DNA from: Botryococcus braunii
Lineage: Eukaryota > Chlorophyta > Trebouxiophyceae
Length of the DNA: 50,000 nt
Assembly (NCBI GenBank): GCA_002005505.1
Contig: MVGU01001544.1
Location: 27,501 to 77,500 of the forward strand
Reading direction: 5' to 3'
The notes under the pieces were generated by a model. That model was not told the DNA's origin. It did not search any database and was given only the letters and a program-made list of their open reading frames with translations. Positions within the stretch are counted from its first letter, which is position 1. Every line of letters begins with the position of its first letter. Both the position numbers and the translations under genes were made by a program. Positions 1 through 26,761 of the stretch are shown here, piece by piece.

Positions 1-8257
<8,257 letters not shown>

Positions 8258-9264
8258 TGTAAGTACAGATTACACCCTTGTGTTCGAAGATGCACCCAAG
8301 GGCGTGGTTAGGTAGCCCCTGTGGCTAGACAGCACCTTGCGGGTAGATTAAGTAATTTTCTATGCGCTAAATCAATGAATGTTGTAAAGATGAGATGAAA
8401 GTTCGAAAATCCCGCTTCAAGATGGTTGCTAACTGAGCCACTCGAAGGCGTCATTTTGGACAGAAGAAGGGGAGCGATACAGCTGATTATGTTTCGAGAG
8501 TTCCCCTTGATGTTCCCTCGTTGCGGTGTTGTTTGCTAGGGGGAGTATGCTCGGCATAACTCTAAAAGCAACTTCGTAGGAAAGGTGGGAGGACACTACC
8601 CAAGGAAAACGGGTTTGAGCTTCTAATGCGAAACAATGATCACGACCATGGTTTGGCTGCTGATTCTATCTTTCAAGTGGTAGAGGAATCAACGGGGTGA
8701 AACCGTACCTGGCAGCCACACTTCCTATTGCCAAAACACCCCGATGCCCTGCAGTTGAAACTGAAGATGTTATTTTGCAAATGGATGATGTTGTAACCTT
8801 TAAGAGAGCAGTGTAATTGTTGAACTAGGGATGTCAATGCTGATGTGCAATGTTGTTACACGTGATCTCGTGACTAGGGACTAGACAGACAATTTGACTA
8901 TTTGAATGCCTATCAACCCGCGATATTGCCAATGTCATATTGGGGAAAATTCCGACCCTGTGTGCTGAACAACCCCTGTACTGCGAATTGACGTGGACCT
9001 GAGCCAGCGACCGCACGTGCGGCGCCATCAAATCGGTTGCACTAGTATGTGATAAGAGCATACCAAGAAAGGAGATTGCATATTCTATCATATAGATAAC
9101 ATAGTGGGCTGCATGTATTCCTTGGTGGTGAGTGGAGTGAGCAACCGATGTGGAGGAACGATATCGTGAACACGAGGGACGAAGCGATATAGAAAAAAAG
9201 CTACTGCACATTGATCACTATTTGAAAATGGGCTTTGTAAACTATTTTCAAATTATCATTTGAC
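8258..9264. promoter_or_regulatory. Shared upstream region of SMC6 and the PTGES2-like gene
   Basis: About 1 kb between the start codons of two divergently oriented genes, so it must hold both promoters. I see no convincing TATA box or conserved motif, and no coding frame that resembles a known family. That it is a promoter follows only from the gene orientation. Confidence 0.5.
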
Positions 9265-12205
9265 ATGGTGTGGAGAAGAGCTTTTGCTTCCCTTTCAAAA
9301 GTCGGTATTCGGCCACGACTCTGGGAAGTATCTCATTTCGTCTCCTTTCAACCTTTCAGGTAGGTGTCACGCGTACGTTGAGTTGTATCGTTATTCGCGT
9401 CAGGGTTGTTTATAAGTATTTTTTCCTCGCGGTGCAGAGCTTTAGGGTATGACAGTGCATGTACACAACGGGCTGGGGCAACTCTGCAACCGTCAACCCT
9501 GGCTGCATCATCTAAGGCCCACATACATTATGGTGTATGGGGTGCTGCCGCTACTCTCCTGGGAGTCGGAATTTGCACAGACCACTCATTGGTTAGTCTA
9601 GCTCAGAAGGAAGATTGCCAGCCAACAGCAAAAGATCAACAACGGGTGATTCTCTGCTTCTACCCTTAGACTGCAAGCTCAGTGTCTCTCAAGGGCTGCA
9701 TTGCATTACATATGCTTCTTACTGCAGGTGGAGGTTGAAGACCCCTACTTTGTTCCCTCGAATTTGGTACCACTACCCAAAAGCGTGATTGTGTACCAGT
9801 ATGAAGTCTGCCCTTTCTGCTGCAAGTTGAAGGCATTTCTGGACTATAACAAGGTACGTCGTTTGCAAGTTATATTGGGCATGTCCTGTTGTGGAGTGAA
9901 GATACTGATGCATTCATGCCAGATGGTTTCCTAGGCAAAGTTTATTACATGTACAGCAAAGGACCCAGTCGCAACCTCGTCAGCAAGCATTTTTCCTTCA
10001 TGAGTCGCTTTTGTACCTAAGCTTTTGAACGAGTTCATTTGAGTTAATCATGCATCGCGAAGATAGGAATCATGAGCATTGTGCTGTCAATGGGCTTTTC
10101 GTTGTGAGAAGTGGAGAGAAGTCAAACATTGTTAGGTGCCTCCTCACTGCCAGATCACAGGTTTTCGCACTTATGGGACAGAAATAAATCATATGGCAGG
10201 AATTTGTGTAGTTCACATCATGTCCCTGGGACGTTTAAGACGAGCAAATAAAGCCACAGAGTTGCATCAAAGTCGCTTCTCCCTTCTGGGCCTTTCTCCA
10301 CCATCGCTCTCCAATCTGATTCTGAGTGATTAGGGCTGTACTGAGAGACTTCGGCTTGCCATTTTTGTGCATCTTCAGCCCTGTCCAACAAGCACTGTCA
10401 CCTGCTGTAGTTTCTCCACGTAGGAGTGTCTACCTAAAGAAGTGTCTGCCTGTAGTAGAGTCTGCCTGTAGTAGTTGTGCCTGTACTAATATACAGGCAA
10501 AACGACAGGCGCTGTCTCCTGGGATATGATCTCTCAGAGGGGGCCACCTACCTGACAGGAGCTTTGCTGTGGCTGCGGTACAGATCCCATACCAGACGGT
10601 GGAAGTGAACCCCATCTCCAAGTCCCAGCTGAAGTGGTCAGCGTACAAGAAGGTCCCGGTGGTGATGCTGGACTCAGACGCAATGGCAGATAGCTCGGCG
10701 ATCATTTCCCATCTACAGGCAGCGCTCCAACAAAAGCATGCACCGCAGCACCCGCCTCAAAAAAAGGGGTGGTTCAGTGTGTTTGGGGGAGGCAAGGCGC
10801 CCGACCAGTCCCCTGGTGAGGTGCAGACAGACGAGGAGCGGCGCTGGAGGAAGTGGGTTGATGATCGCCTTGTCAAGGTGCAGGCCTTGTTTATGTGCAG
10901 GATAGCCTTGGTCTATCCGCAGGTCTCGTGCAGCCTGTGCTGGGTGCAATGGTGTTGTGCAGGCCTCGTTTATGTACAGGATAGCCATAGTCTGTCAGCA
11001 GGTTTTCTGCAGCCTGTGCTGAGTACATAATAGCCATTGTCTGTCAGCAGGTTTTGTGCAGCCTGTGCTGGGTCCGACGGCATTGTGGGTTTGCCATTGT
11101 GTGCTCTCCACACTGTGTTTGTGCCGCCCTTTTTGGTTTTCGGAATCTGAGTCAAGGGCAGCCTGTTGTTGCTTCTTTCTCACAGGCGAAGGTTTTGGGA
11201 AGGTTGTGTAGCGTGAGGGGACATGCAGCTTTCCATCCAGTGCCCAATCGCTCCTCCTCCCCCCCCCTCCTCTCTCCCTCCCTCCGTCCCTCCTCCTCTC
11301 CTCTCCCCTCCCCTCGTCCCCTCCCCGCTCTCCCAATCTTCTACACTGCCTTCTCCGTCTCTCCTTCTGACTCCCTCCTCCCTGTAAATTACTCCGTACC
11401 TCTCTTCCTCTCCCTCTCCTCCCTTGCACAGAGTATACACAGGGAGGGAGGTGGGGACAGAGAGAGAGTGGCGGCCGGGCTTTGGATGCTCATGGGGGAG
11501 CTATATACTAGAACAAAACATATTGTGCTCATGGGGGAGCTATGCACGCTCATGGAAGGGGGATTGGGGCTATGTATGCGCACTGGTAGGGGGGTGGGGC
11601 AATGTATGCTCATGGGTTTGACAGCCTGCATTTAAAGGTGTTGTTCTTAAGTGTTGTTATCATGCTGGCGCAGGTTTTGACAAGGGGGATTGGGCTACAT
11701 ATGCACACTGGTGGGGGTGGGGGGGGCAGTGTATGCTCATGGGTTTGACAACCTGCATTCAAAGATGTCGTTCCTAAGTGTTGTTCTTATGCTGGCGCAG
11801 GTCCTGACAGTGAACATCTACAGGACGCCCCGGGAGTCCTTCCAGACATTTGATTACATCACCGACACAGGGAAGTTCAATGTCTTTGAGAGGGAGGCAG
11901 CAAGGATTGTGGGAGCCACAACAATGTATGCTATATCCGGGAAGTTGAAAAAGAAGTATAACATCTCGGGCGAGCCGCGGGCCGAGCTGTACAGTACGGC
12001 AGAGGAGTGGGTGTCAGGGCTGGAAGGGCGGCCCTTCATGGGTGGGGATGTGCCCGATTTGGCAGACATCTCTGCCTTTGGGGTCATTCGCAGCATCACG
12101 TGCACTGACACGTTTCTGGACCTCATGCACAACACCAAGATCAGTGGCTGGTACGAACGGATGATAAAAGCTGTTGGGGACTCATCCCGGATCGGAGCCA
12201 CATGA
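9265..12205 (+). CDS. PTGES2-like protein (membrane-associated prostaglandin E synthase 2 family; glutaredoxin-like plus GST C-terminal fold)
   Basis: Exons 9265-9359, 9438-9645, 9728-9853, 10584-10877 and 11801-12205 join in phase to 375 residues with a TGA stop. The first 32 residues are rich in Arg/Ser with few acids, like an organelle-targeting peptide. Residues about 63-78 form a hydrophobic segment, a likely single membrane anchor. A CPFC redox motif sits at 129-132, followed by the family pattern IPYQTVEVNP and KKVPVV, which form the thioredoxin fold with its cis-proline. A helical GST-like C-terminal domain follows, with NIYRTP and a GDVPDLADI segment. The family binds glutathione and heme. 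Prostaglandin synthesis is the animal name; an algal role in thiol redox or electrophile handling is inference. The gene is transcribed away from SMC6. Confidence 0.9.
10880..11096. repeat. Degenerate tandem repeat in intron 4 of the PTGES2-like gene
   Basis: The segment containing GCAGGCCTTGTTTATGTGCA, GGATAGCC and GTGCAGCCTGTGCTGGGT recurs two to three times with unit lengths of about 60-80 bp. It starts within a few bases of the exon 4 donor. Confidence 0.8.
11558..11808. repeat. Tandem duplication of the intron 4 3' end, including the splice acceptor
   Basis: Two copies of about 125 bp (about 11558-11683 and 11684-11808). Each runs from GGGGATTGGG, through ATGCTCATGGGTTTGACA, to ATGCTGGCGCAG followed by GTTTTGACA or GTCCTGACA. 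The second copy carries the acceptor used for exon 5. The first holds a near-identical cryptic acceptor ending at 11673. Confidence 0.88.
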
Positions 12206-13148
12206 CGCAGAGATGGCCCATATCCATTGTGCAAGGCCATCGAGTTGCCGGGTTTGGTATTATCTGGTTTGGTGAGGTGGAAGCCCTAACAGCAGAAGAG
12301 ACAACGAAAAGGGAAGCAGCATTGAGTGGGGTAGGCTGGGGATGGAAGTGTCAAATGAGGAATGTTTTTGACAGAAGGTTGCACGGGACAAGGGAGCTCG
12401 TGGTTGTCGGTCTTGGTAGCTATTGGGAAATTGTTACATACAGCCCAGCGCCCCCCTGCCTTTTTTTTTGGGGGGGGGGGGGTGGAAGCTTGAGTTTTGG
12501 CAGAGGTCAGGGTGTCTGGCTTGAGTGGCTGCTAATGGCAGGGAACACGCTTTGGGGGAATGGAATTGAAACGCTTGCATCTGGGGGACTTCTGTGACTT
12601 TGTCAAATGCAGCACGACCGTCACTGCCTCTTGGGCAGTGGGACTCAAAGCCCAAGCGGGGTGCTTTACTTGACACCCATTGATGGCGAAAAGCCAACAG
12701 GCATCCCCCAATCCAGCTTTTGTCTGCAGCCACTTTGGCTTATAGAGTTTGCCAAGGGCTCGTCTCTTTTGGCCAGCCATGGTTAGCTTGGTTCCTCCCA
12801 TCGAATGCTCTATGCTTACCAGGCAGTCCAATAGCCTCTTAAGCTGTGGAGAAGTGGCGCAAGGTCGTCTGCCCCATCCGAACGCATAAAATCGCATACT
12901 GTTGCTCCTTTGTGGCAGCCTGCCAAATGGAAGTTAGAGACTTAGAGCTCTGAACTTCAGAGTCTGAAGGCAGCGAATAGCGTAAGTAGGCCACATGCAG
13001 CATGTTGGTTTGGGAAATGCACATTTGCGTGTACCACATAGTGTTGTCATCCAAGTGCCGTGTGCATGGCAAGTGCATTCTTGCAACTCACCATTAAATC
13101 TCGTCAGTCACACTGACACCGTGCAGGTCAGCATTATTAAAAAGACGT

Positions 13149-13366
<218 letters not shown>

Positions 13367-14155
13367 AAGAGGGGGCCCCGGGGGAAGGGAGGTTTCAAGT
13401 TGTTGAATTCCCTTTCACACTCAGATATTTGGTTCAAACCAGTGCAGGGTGTGAGACCTGTTTGAAGACAGAGGTTAGGAGGGGTGGGGGGGGGGGGATT
13501 CAATGGTGATTGGATCGAATCAAAAAATCCCACCCCCCCCCCCCCAACAAACACACACAATCAAGGACCTGTAACACTGCGAGAACTAAGGGAATACGGT
13601 TGCAGATTTTAAGAACCATCCGCTCGTCGTTGTATTGCGTGATCCCACTGTTCGGCATCTTAAGCGCCAGAAGACAACCTCAGCATCGTTTCTGCCATTT
13701 TTTCTGGAGAACTTTGTTGTTGACTGCTTCTCAACGTTCTTCTGGCATAAAGAGTGGACAGGATCTGAGAACGGAGCGTGTGGCCGTGCCCCGTGGGAGG
13801 GGCTGTCAGGACTGGCAGAAATGGCAGACTTTTTTCCGCACCTACAGCCAGGGGACTATGTAAACAGATCTTATTAGCGATTCCAACCACATGCTGCTTT
13901 CAGCTTGTTTAGACTGTTCAGGTGGGGGCTTGATTTATTGAATCCAATGTTGAATTGATACAACTCAGAAGTGATGGGGTGTCGCTGTAACAAGCCTTTT
14001 GGTAGGGGTCAACAGCAGAGAATGGAGGACAAAATGCAGCAATAGGGTAGTAACTTGCACTTCGGTTTGAGAACGCCCTTGAGCACCTCCCCTTTATCTG
14101 CCGAGACTCCGAACACCGAAGGCATGGGGAGGAGTCCCTCCCGGAGAAAAGAAAA

Positions 14156-14278
14156 GAATTACACCAATCCAGCCCAGAGGGCATGATGAGATGCAGACGG
14201 ATAAACCAACGGTATATGAGGACCTAGAAGAAAGAAGAAAGAATTACATCAACCCAGCCCAAAGGGCCTGATGAGATG
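14156..14278. repeat. Short direct repeat upstream of the amine oxidase
   Basis: GAATTACACCAATCCAGCCC followed by AGAGGGCATGATGAGATG recurs 85 bp downstream with a few changes (14156-14193 and 14241-14278). The two copies lie in the same orientation, about 0.45 kb upstream of the next start codon. Function unknown. Confidence 0.75.
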
Positions 14279-14722
14279 GACCTAGTTCCCGGAGGACCCA
14301 TGGCGAATCGCCACTTTGCGATCCGGAAGGGAGCTAGAAGTTTCATGTCTGCCCGCGGAAGGAGCGGAAGACAGCGTCCCGGTCACGTGTTTTGACATGT
14401 GGGAGTTCTGGACTATCGTGGCAGCTTGCGAGGGGATCACCTCGACCACGTGTCGAAGCTGCCTACTAGCGACGTGGGGTTTACCTTGAAAGTCCAAACA
14501 AGCCAATTCCTCGCAAAAAGAAGGGAACATTTACGGAGATGAATCTCTGTTACTTTAAAGCTTGCGCAAGGTATGGTTGAGCGTGGTTTTGAACTTCCTC
14601 CAGAAGATTGTGCCGATCTACTTCCTGCTCCCCAGTTAGAAATTCAGACGGCAGACAATCATCCTAGGTAGCTGACTGTTAGCTTGTAGTCAGCCCGGTC
14701 ATCTAATAGTTTAAACGAAGCC

Positions 14723-21775
<7,053 letters not shown>

Positions 21776-21791
<16 letters not shown>

Positions 21792-22095
21792 GGGCAGTTC
21801 TGCAGGGGTTAGAGATGTCGACGATGTCAGAGCAGTTTCTGATGTTTTGAACTGTCCAAAGCTGTGAGAGCAGTCCTGTTCGGCGTGTCCAAGGGTATAG
21901 AAGCAATTTTGTACTTGGGAGGTGGCCAACATTAACACGAGCGGCCCTCTGTAGTTTTGAGATGTCCAGGATATCAAGAACAGCTCCCGCAGTTTGAGAC
22001 GCCAAGATGTAAGAGCAGTCCTGTAGTTTGAGGTGTCCAAGGTATGAGAGCAGTTCTGTCGAAGATGTAAGAGTAGTTCTGTAGTTTGAGGGTAT
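21776..22095. repeat. Minisatellite overlapping the amine oxidase stop codon
   Basis: Degenerate units of the form TGTCCAAGRTATRAGAGCAG TTCTGTAGTTTGAG (shown split) recur about six to seven times. The first unit begins inside the coding sequence, and the codons for Ser-Lys-Ile-stop are TCC AAG ATA TAA from that unit. Unit length varies from about 35 to 60 bp. Confidence 0.82.
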
Positions 22096-22793
22096 CGAAT
22101 TTTATTGAAAGCACTGCGCGTCTTGTAGGATTACAGTTCATGATGGACAAAACTGTATACCGCCACTGCATGCTGGCATGTGTTACCAAACATGTGTGTC
22201 TCTGCGACTTGGTGTGGCACAAAGTTTTGAAGGCGGCCGCGGGGTTTACTCAGCATTCTTCTGCTTAAGAGTAGCATGGCATTCTCGCCGCCTGGGGATT
22301 CCTGAAATTGCGTCACTCCCTGTCTTACACATCCGATGCCTTATGCGAAGCCACAGATGCATTCGTATCTAATATATTTGATTTTCTGACTTATCATGTA
22401 AAAAGTGGGAGGGGCTGGTCTTGGAGCCCGGGAAGTGGCCTTACTGCACATGACTGTTGGATACTTCATGAGCGAGTTTGCACCGCGCTACACTTGAAAT
22501 GGCAAGGGAACAGGGTACATGGGAGTATGGACTGGCTACTGTTTTGTATTATGATGGACCCGCTGCTGTTCCATATTCTGCAAGCAGTGGGTGTCTTTTG
22601 ATGACTAATACTCAAGAGAGCCAGTTGTTAAGTTTGTTCGCGGAAGGGTGAAAGATTCCGGCAACCAGGGAGACAGAGAGAGAGAAGGGAACAGTACCAA
22701 TAGTGCTGATAGTCCAGCTGCACCACAGCATAAGGTACAGAGTGTACCTTCTGTCAGGTTGGGAAAAGTTCACGTGCCCTCAAAGTTAGGGGA
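22096..22793. other. Gene-free stretch between the minisatellite and the foldback element
   Basis: No recognisable coding region. It contains a GAGAGA-rich patch near 22672 and a short palindrome GGTACAGAGTGTACC near 22734. Confidence 0.5.
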
Positions 22794-22962
22794 TGTAGCG
22801 CGCCGGTAGGTAGACGGTGCCGGGGCTCGTCCCCGCACGTGCCGGGCGGTACATTGGTACTGTGCGAGCCTACGAGGCTACACCGAGTACCAATGTACCG
22901 CGCGGCGCGCCCGGCAAGTGCGGGGACGAGCCCCGGCACCGTCTGCCTACCGGCGCGCTACA
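22794..22962. mobile_element. Foldback (inverted-repeat) element, full copy
   Basis: A 169-bp inverted repeat starting TGTAGCGCGCC and ending GGCGCGCTACA. The outer 45 bases of the arms match with one difference. The inner arms also pair through GTACATTGGTAC/GTACCAATGTAC, apart from a 9-bp GC-rich insertion in the right arm. The loop holds its own small palindrome, AGCCTACGAGGCT. No open frame of its own. It resembles a foldback or miniature inverted-repeat element; the family is unknown to me. Confidence 0.88.
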
Positions 22963-23228
22963 TTCTCCCCCTCCGAGGTGACCAAGCTCCTGCGAGGTCC
23001 AAAGAGGAGGTTTCTAGAGAGTTGCTTCATGCCTTGTGTGAGAAGACACCTAGAGAATCGCTTCAACGCCTCGTGGAACTTGTAGCGCAACCATCAGCCA
23101 AAGGCCGTCATCATATGGTCACTCCCCTATGGGGTACACAGCTCTCACCTCCCAACGTAAGCCTCATCTCTCTTTCTCTTCTCACTTTCCAGCGTAAGCT
23201 TCCTCTCTCCCTCTCTCCTCCCCCCAAA
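22963..23228. other. Unassigned sequence between the two foldback copies
   Basis: About 266 bp with an open frame continuous with the foldback and the copia remnant, but no recognised domain. It ends in a CT-rich stretch. Confidence 0.4.
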
Positions 23229-23318
23229 GCGAGCCTACGAGGCTACGCCCAGTACCAATGTACCGCCCGGCACATGCGGGGACGAGCCCCGGCACCGTCT
23301 GCCTACCGGTGCGCTACA
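23229..23318. mobile_element. Foldback element, right-half copy
   Basis: Matches the loop and right arm of the full copy (from GCGAGCCTACGAGGCTAC to GCGCTACA) in the same orientation. It lacks the 9-bp GC insertion and the left arm. It abuts the truncated copia pol sequence. Confidence 0.85.
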
Positions 23319-24884
23319 GGGGAAGCCCAACGCTCACCTCAGTGGGAGTTTTGGCAGCAGGAAATGCAAGAGAAGATGGAGTCATTAGACACCCATGCGG
23401 TTATGCAATATGTAGAAAGACCCCATGGGCAGAAATTCATTCCTGTTCATTGAATTTTTCCTACAAAAAACGATGCACATGGTAATGTCACTCGGTTCAA
23501 AGCGAAATTGGGTACCCAGGGTTGCAGACAGATTCCTGGGATAGATGTTGGTGAGGTTTTTGCACCTACCAGCAGCTATGGTGCTAGGAGAGCTGTGCTG
23601 GCGGTGGCTGCCACACATAATCTTGAGATCCACCAAGTGGATTTCAAGACGGCCTTTCTCAATGGGGAGTTGGAGGAAGAAATCTATGTGACCCAACCAC
23701 CAAGATTTGAGAATGGCAACACGAGGGTTGTGTGCAAGCTCAGGAAGGCACTCTACGGTCTGAAACAAGCCCCACGGGCTTGGCATAAGACCTTGAGCGA
23801 CAAGTTGAGCGTGATGGGGTATAGGGTGTGCAAGAGCGATGCTGGGGTATACATCAGGAGGGCCCCTGATGGTAATCTGTCCTTTATTCTTGTTTATGTG
23901 GATGATCTTCTCATAGTTGCCAGAGTGGTTCCAGAGATTGAGTGGGGGAAGGAGTTGTTGAAGAAGGACTTCACCATCCATGATTTGGGAGAGGTGAATG
24001 ATTTCTTGGGGTGTCAAAACCTTCGCAATAGACTCCAGGGCACTATTTCCATGAGTTGCACTCCTAAGATTGATGCTCTTGTGGAGAAATTTGGCGTTGC
24101 TGATGATGGTACCCCCATGTCCAAGGACTTCGTGGCTAGCAGCAGACCCGAGTCCTCAGATGGTATGTCACATGGGGCAGGTACACCTCTGCCACCTGGT
24201 CATCGATACTGCGAGTTGATTGGGTCGTTGCTGTGCATTGCTAATACAACCCGGCCTGACATTTCTCAGGCTGTTGGAGTGTCAAGACATAGAATGACAC
24301 CCACTACTTCACACTGGAATGAGGCCATTCGAGTGCTGAAGTACTTGAGAGATACCAGAGAATTAGCTCTTACTCTGGGTGGAAAGGGGCCTGAGCTAGA
24401 AGGCTATGTTGATGCCGACTATGCTGGGGACCTGGACCACAGGTATTCCACCAATGGCTATGTTCTATCAGTCTATGGTAGTGCCGTGGTTTGGGGAAGT
24501 ACGAAGCAGAGTTCAGTTGCTACCTCAACTGTGCAGGCCGAATTTATGGCAGCTGGCCATATTGCGAAGGAAGCCAACGGGCTTAGGGGCTTCTTGGAAG
24601 AGATAGGGGCTGCACCTTGGAGGGTCAAAATTTTCTGTGACAACCAAGGATGCATTTCCAATTTACGGAACCCCCTTTATTCCAAATTCACAAACCATGT
24701 TGCAGTAAGCAACCACTATGCTAGGGAAGCTATGGCACTGGGGCAGGTAGATATCCTTTTATGTGGAATCTGCTCGAAACTTCGCTGATATTATGACCAA
24801 GCCACTTGCTAAGCCCGTGTTTGTTGGTCATCGTAATTCACTAGGTTTGAGAAGATACACATAAAGCATGCAGGCAAGGGGAAG
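23319..24884 (+). pseudogene. Ty1/copia retrotransposon pol remnant (reverse transcriptase and RNase H)
   Basis: The translation runs from the region just before the RT N-terminus, through the QVDFKTAFLNGEL and YVDDL motifs, to the RNase H (ADYAGD near 24418, DNQG near 24640). Gag, protease and integrase are absent. A TGA at 23451-23453 interrupts the RT N-terminal region, and a frameshift near 24755 separates the last codons (ADIMTKPL frame) from the rest. A purine tract GCAAGGGGAAG at 24874-24884 precedes a TGTTGAG that should begin the 3' LTR. It is a dead, 5'-truncated copy. Confidence 0.93.
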
Positions 24885-25549
24885 TGTTGAGTCTATGAAT
24901 ATTATTATTGAATGCCTTGTGCTTTTGGTGATCTTCATGTGTACACTAGGGTATGGGTCCATTGAGAATGTAAGGTACCTTGCGACACGGTAGATTGTGA
25001 ACGCTTTCGAATAAGGTACAATCTGAGCTAGATTACACGTTTGTCAGGTGAACTCGTAAGGCTGCCCCACCGGTGTGAATGCCAACCGGTTGTGAAAGAT
25101 GCTGGACATTCCAGATGCTAGTCTTGTCCAACAGTTGTGTATGATACTCAGCAGACAGTCGTACGGACTGCAGCTGGAGTAACTTCGTCTACTGACGACC
25201 TGTCCGCTTTGTACAGGTGCGGTGCCGCAGTGTGTATTGTATGATTGTTGCTATTGTGAGAGCGAACAAGCTTGGTGTACCCTGTAGTCACTCAAACAGA
25301 CAAGGGACAGTGACTTCAGGGAGTATAGGCATGTACTTGAACGTAGCCGTCTAGAGCCTTATCTAGTAATTGCTTGATCGGTGCTTGTGTACAAGACAAT
25401 GATGTAACGGAACTGGTTGTGAAAGATGCTGGGCATTTCCAGATGCTAGTCTTGTCCAACAGTTGTGTATTATACTCAGCAGACAGTCGTACGGACTGCA
25501 GCTGGAATAACTTCGTCTACTGACGACATGTCTGCTTTGTACAGGTGAT
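24885..25549 (+). repeat. Probable 3' LTR of the copia element, or degenerate sequence after it
   Basis: Begins TGTTGAG directly after the polypurine tract, as copia LTRs do. The right end cannot be fixed because no 5' LTR is present for comparison. The interval also contains a 136-bp direct repeat. Confidence 0.45.
25084..25547. repeat. 136-bp direct repeat pair, offset about 327 bp
   Basis: 25084-25219 and 25411-25547 both run from AACYGGTTGTGAAAGATGCT through CAGACAGTCGTACGGACTGC to GCTTTGTACAGGTG, with only a few differences. They could be two arms of a solo or tandem LTR, or a local duplication. Confidence 0.88.
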
Positions 25550-26501
25550 GCCGAATGCCCATAACCTAACAGACTTCACGCTTCTGGCTTGAAGTCAAGA
25601 GGAATTCAAGTGCTCATTGATGCTATTCAAGAGTGGTGCATGGCAATGAATATGAAATTGAACGGGTCAAAGACCCAAAGGTTGAACATAAACCGCGATG
25701 CCACACCCTCATCAATTACCGTTTTATGTGATGGCAAACTTATGGAGGTCGTTGAGGGGGCTAAATACTTGGGCCTACTAGTCCACCATAAAAGTGGACT
25801 TGGTGCTAGCATAGCAAGGCTCGAACAGCGATTCTGAATGGCATGGGCTAACCTAATAAAGGGTTATAGTAACTATGAATGTGATATATCCATGTCCCTA
25901 CTGCTGGACCTGTACCTTGCATGCCTCCCTCCTCTCATCTCTTATGGATGTGAGGTTTGGGCCTTTAGGACATTCAAGGGTACATCCAAGTCGTCTTCTC
26001 GACCGTGTGGGTCCAAACTACTAGATGCACATAAGAAGGTGCTCTAAAAGATCACCGGTGTTCGTTCGAATACCCCAGAAGATATTCTCAACTGTGAGTT
26101 GAATATCAACCCCTTGTGGTCCACATGGTTGTTAACGATGGTTAACTTTTGGAATTCCATTGTCGGCTTGGGCCCAGAAAGGCTTCACAACAAGGTTCTT
26201 GTGAAGGACCTCAATTTAGCGTGAAACCTTTGCAGGGAATGTGGTCAAGCAATTGAAAAAAATGGGGTATTTCAATACCGACCACATCCGCATGGACACG
26301 CCTGATCAGTTCATGAACGCGTTGATGTGCGTCGGGTACAAGACCTACTTGATCGCGAGGCAGATCTGTTGTGGGAAGGCTTACACCCTTCTCCTCGTTC
26401 ATGTCTCTCAGCTAGGACATTGTATTGTAGGTATTATAGATGGTTTATACGCCCTCAACATGTGCCTCTGCATAGAGGTGCCCCAAGACTTCATCTCCCC
26501 G
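25550..26501 (+). pseudogene. LINE-type (non-LTR) retrotransposon, 5' part of a split copy
   Basis: Translation from about 25560 shows the C-terminal part of a LINE reverse transcriptase: a WCMAMNMKLNGSKTQ block, AKYLGLLVHHKSG, and LISYGCEVW. Stops at 25835-25837 and 26045-26047 and at least one frame change break it, and the N-terminal endonuclease and RT core are missing. The copy continues at 32674, beyond the inserted Ty3/gypsy element. Confidence 0.85.
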
Positions 26502-26761
26502 TGTAGCGATAATTAGCGGAAGAGGTTTTATGAGACAGTGAGACAGTTCGTGGTGTGCACGGAAAGAGTGTTACATGATTGATTCGCAAGCCCACTCTTA
26601 AACCCAGGGTGGGTTGAATTATAGTGTACTGCCTCAGACGCGTAGTCGGGCAACCAAGCGATCTACCTGAGCGAGGTTGTACTTCAAACCCAGATCACAT
26701 GGCAAGTCAATGAGCAATGCCAAGGACCATACTAGAGCATTATACCCTAGGAAATGCTACA
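26502..26761 (-). repeat. LTR of the Ty3/gypsy element (downstream copy)
   Basis: 260 bp beginning TGTAGCGATAA and ending GAAATGCTACA, with inverted termini TGTAGC/GCTACA. Nearly identical to 32408-32668. Confidence 0.96.

Noticed and set aside
12532..13078. Overlapping minus-strand open frames of about 80-120 codons
   Set aside because: No family motif, different frames, no coherent splice joins; next to a microsatellite.
13635..13877. Plus-strand open frame of 80 codons
   Set aside because: No recognisable domain; the opposite strand is equally open.
22794..23318. CRISPR-like or rRNA-like structure
   Set aside because: There are two unequal copies only, the symmetry is one long inverted repeat, and there is no spacer array.
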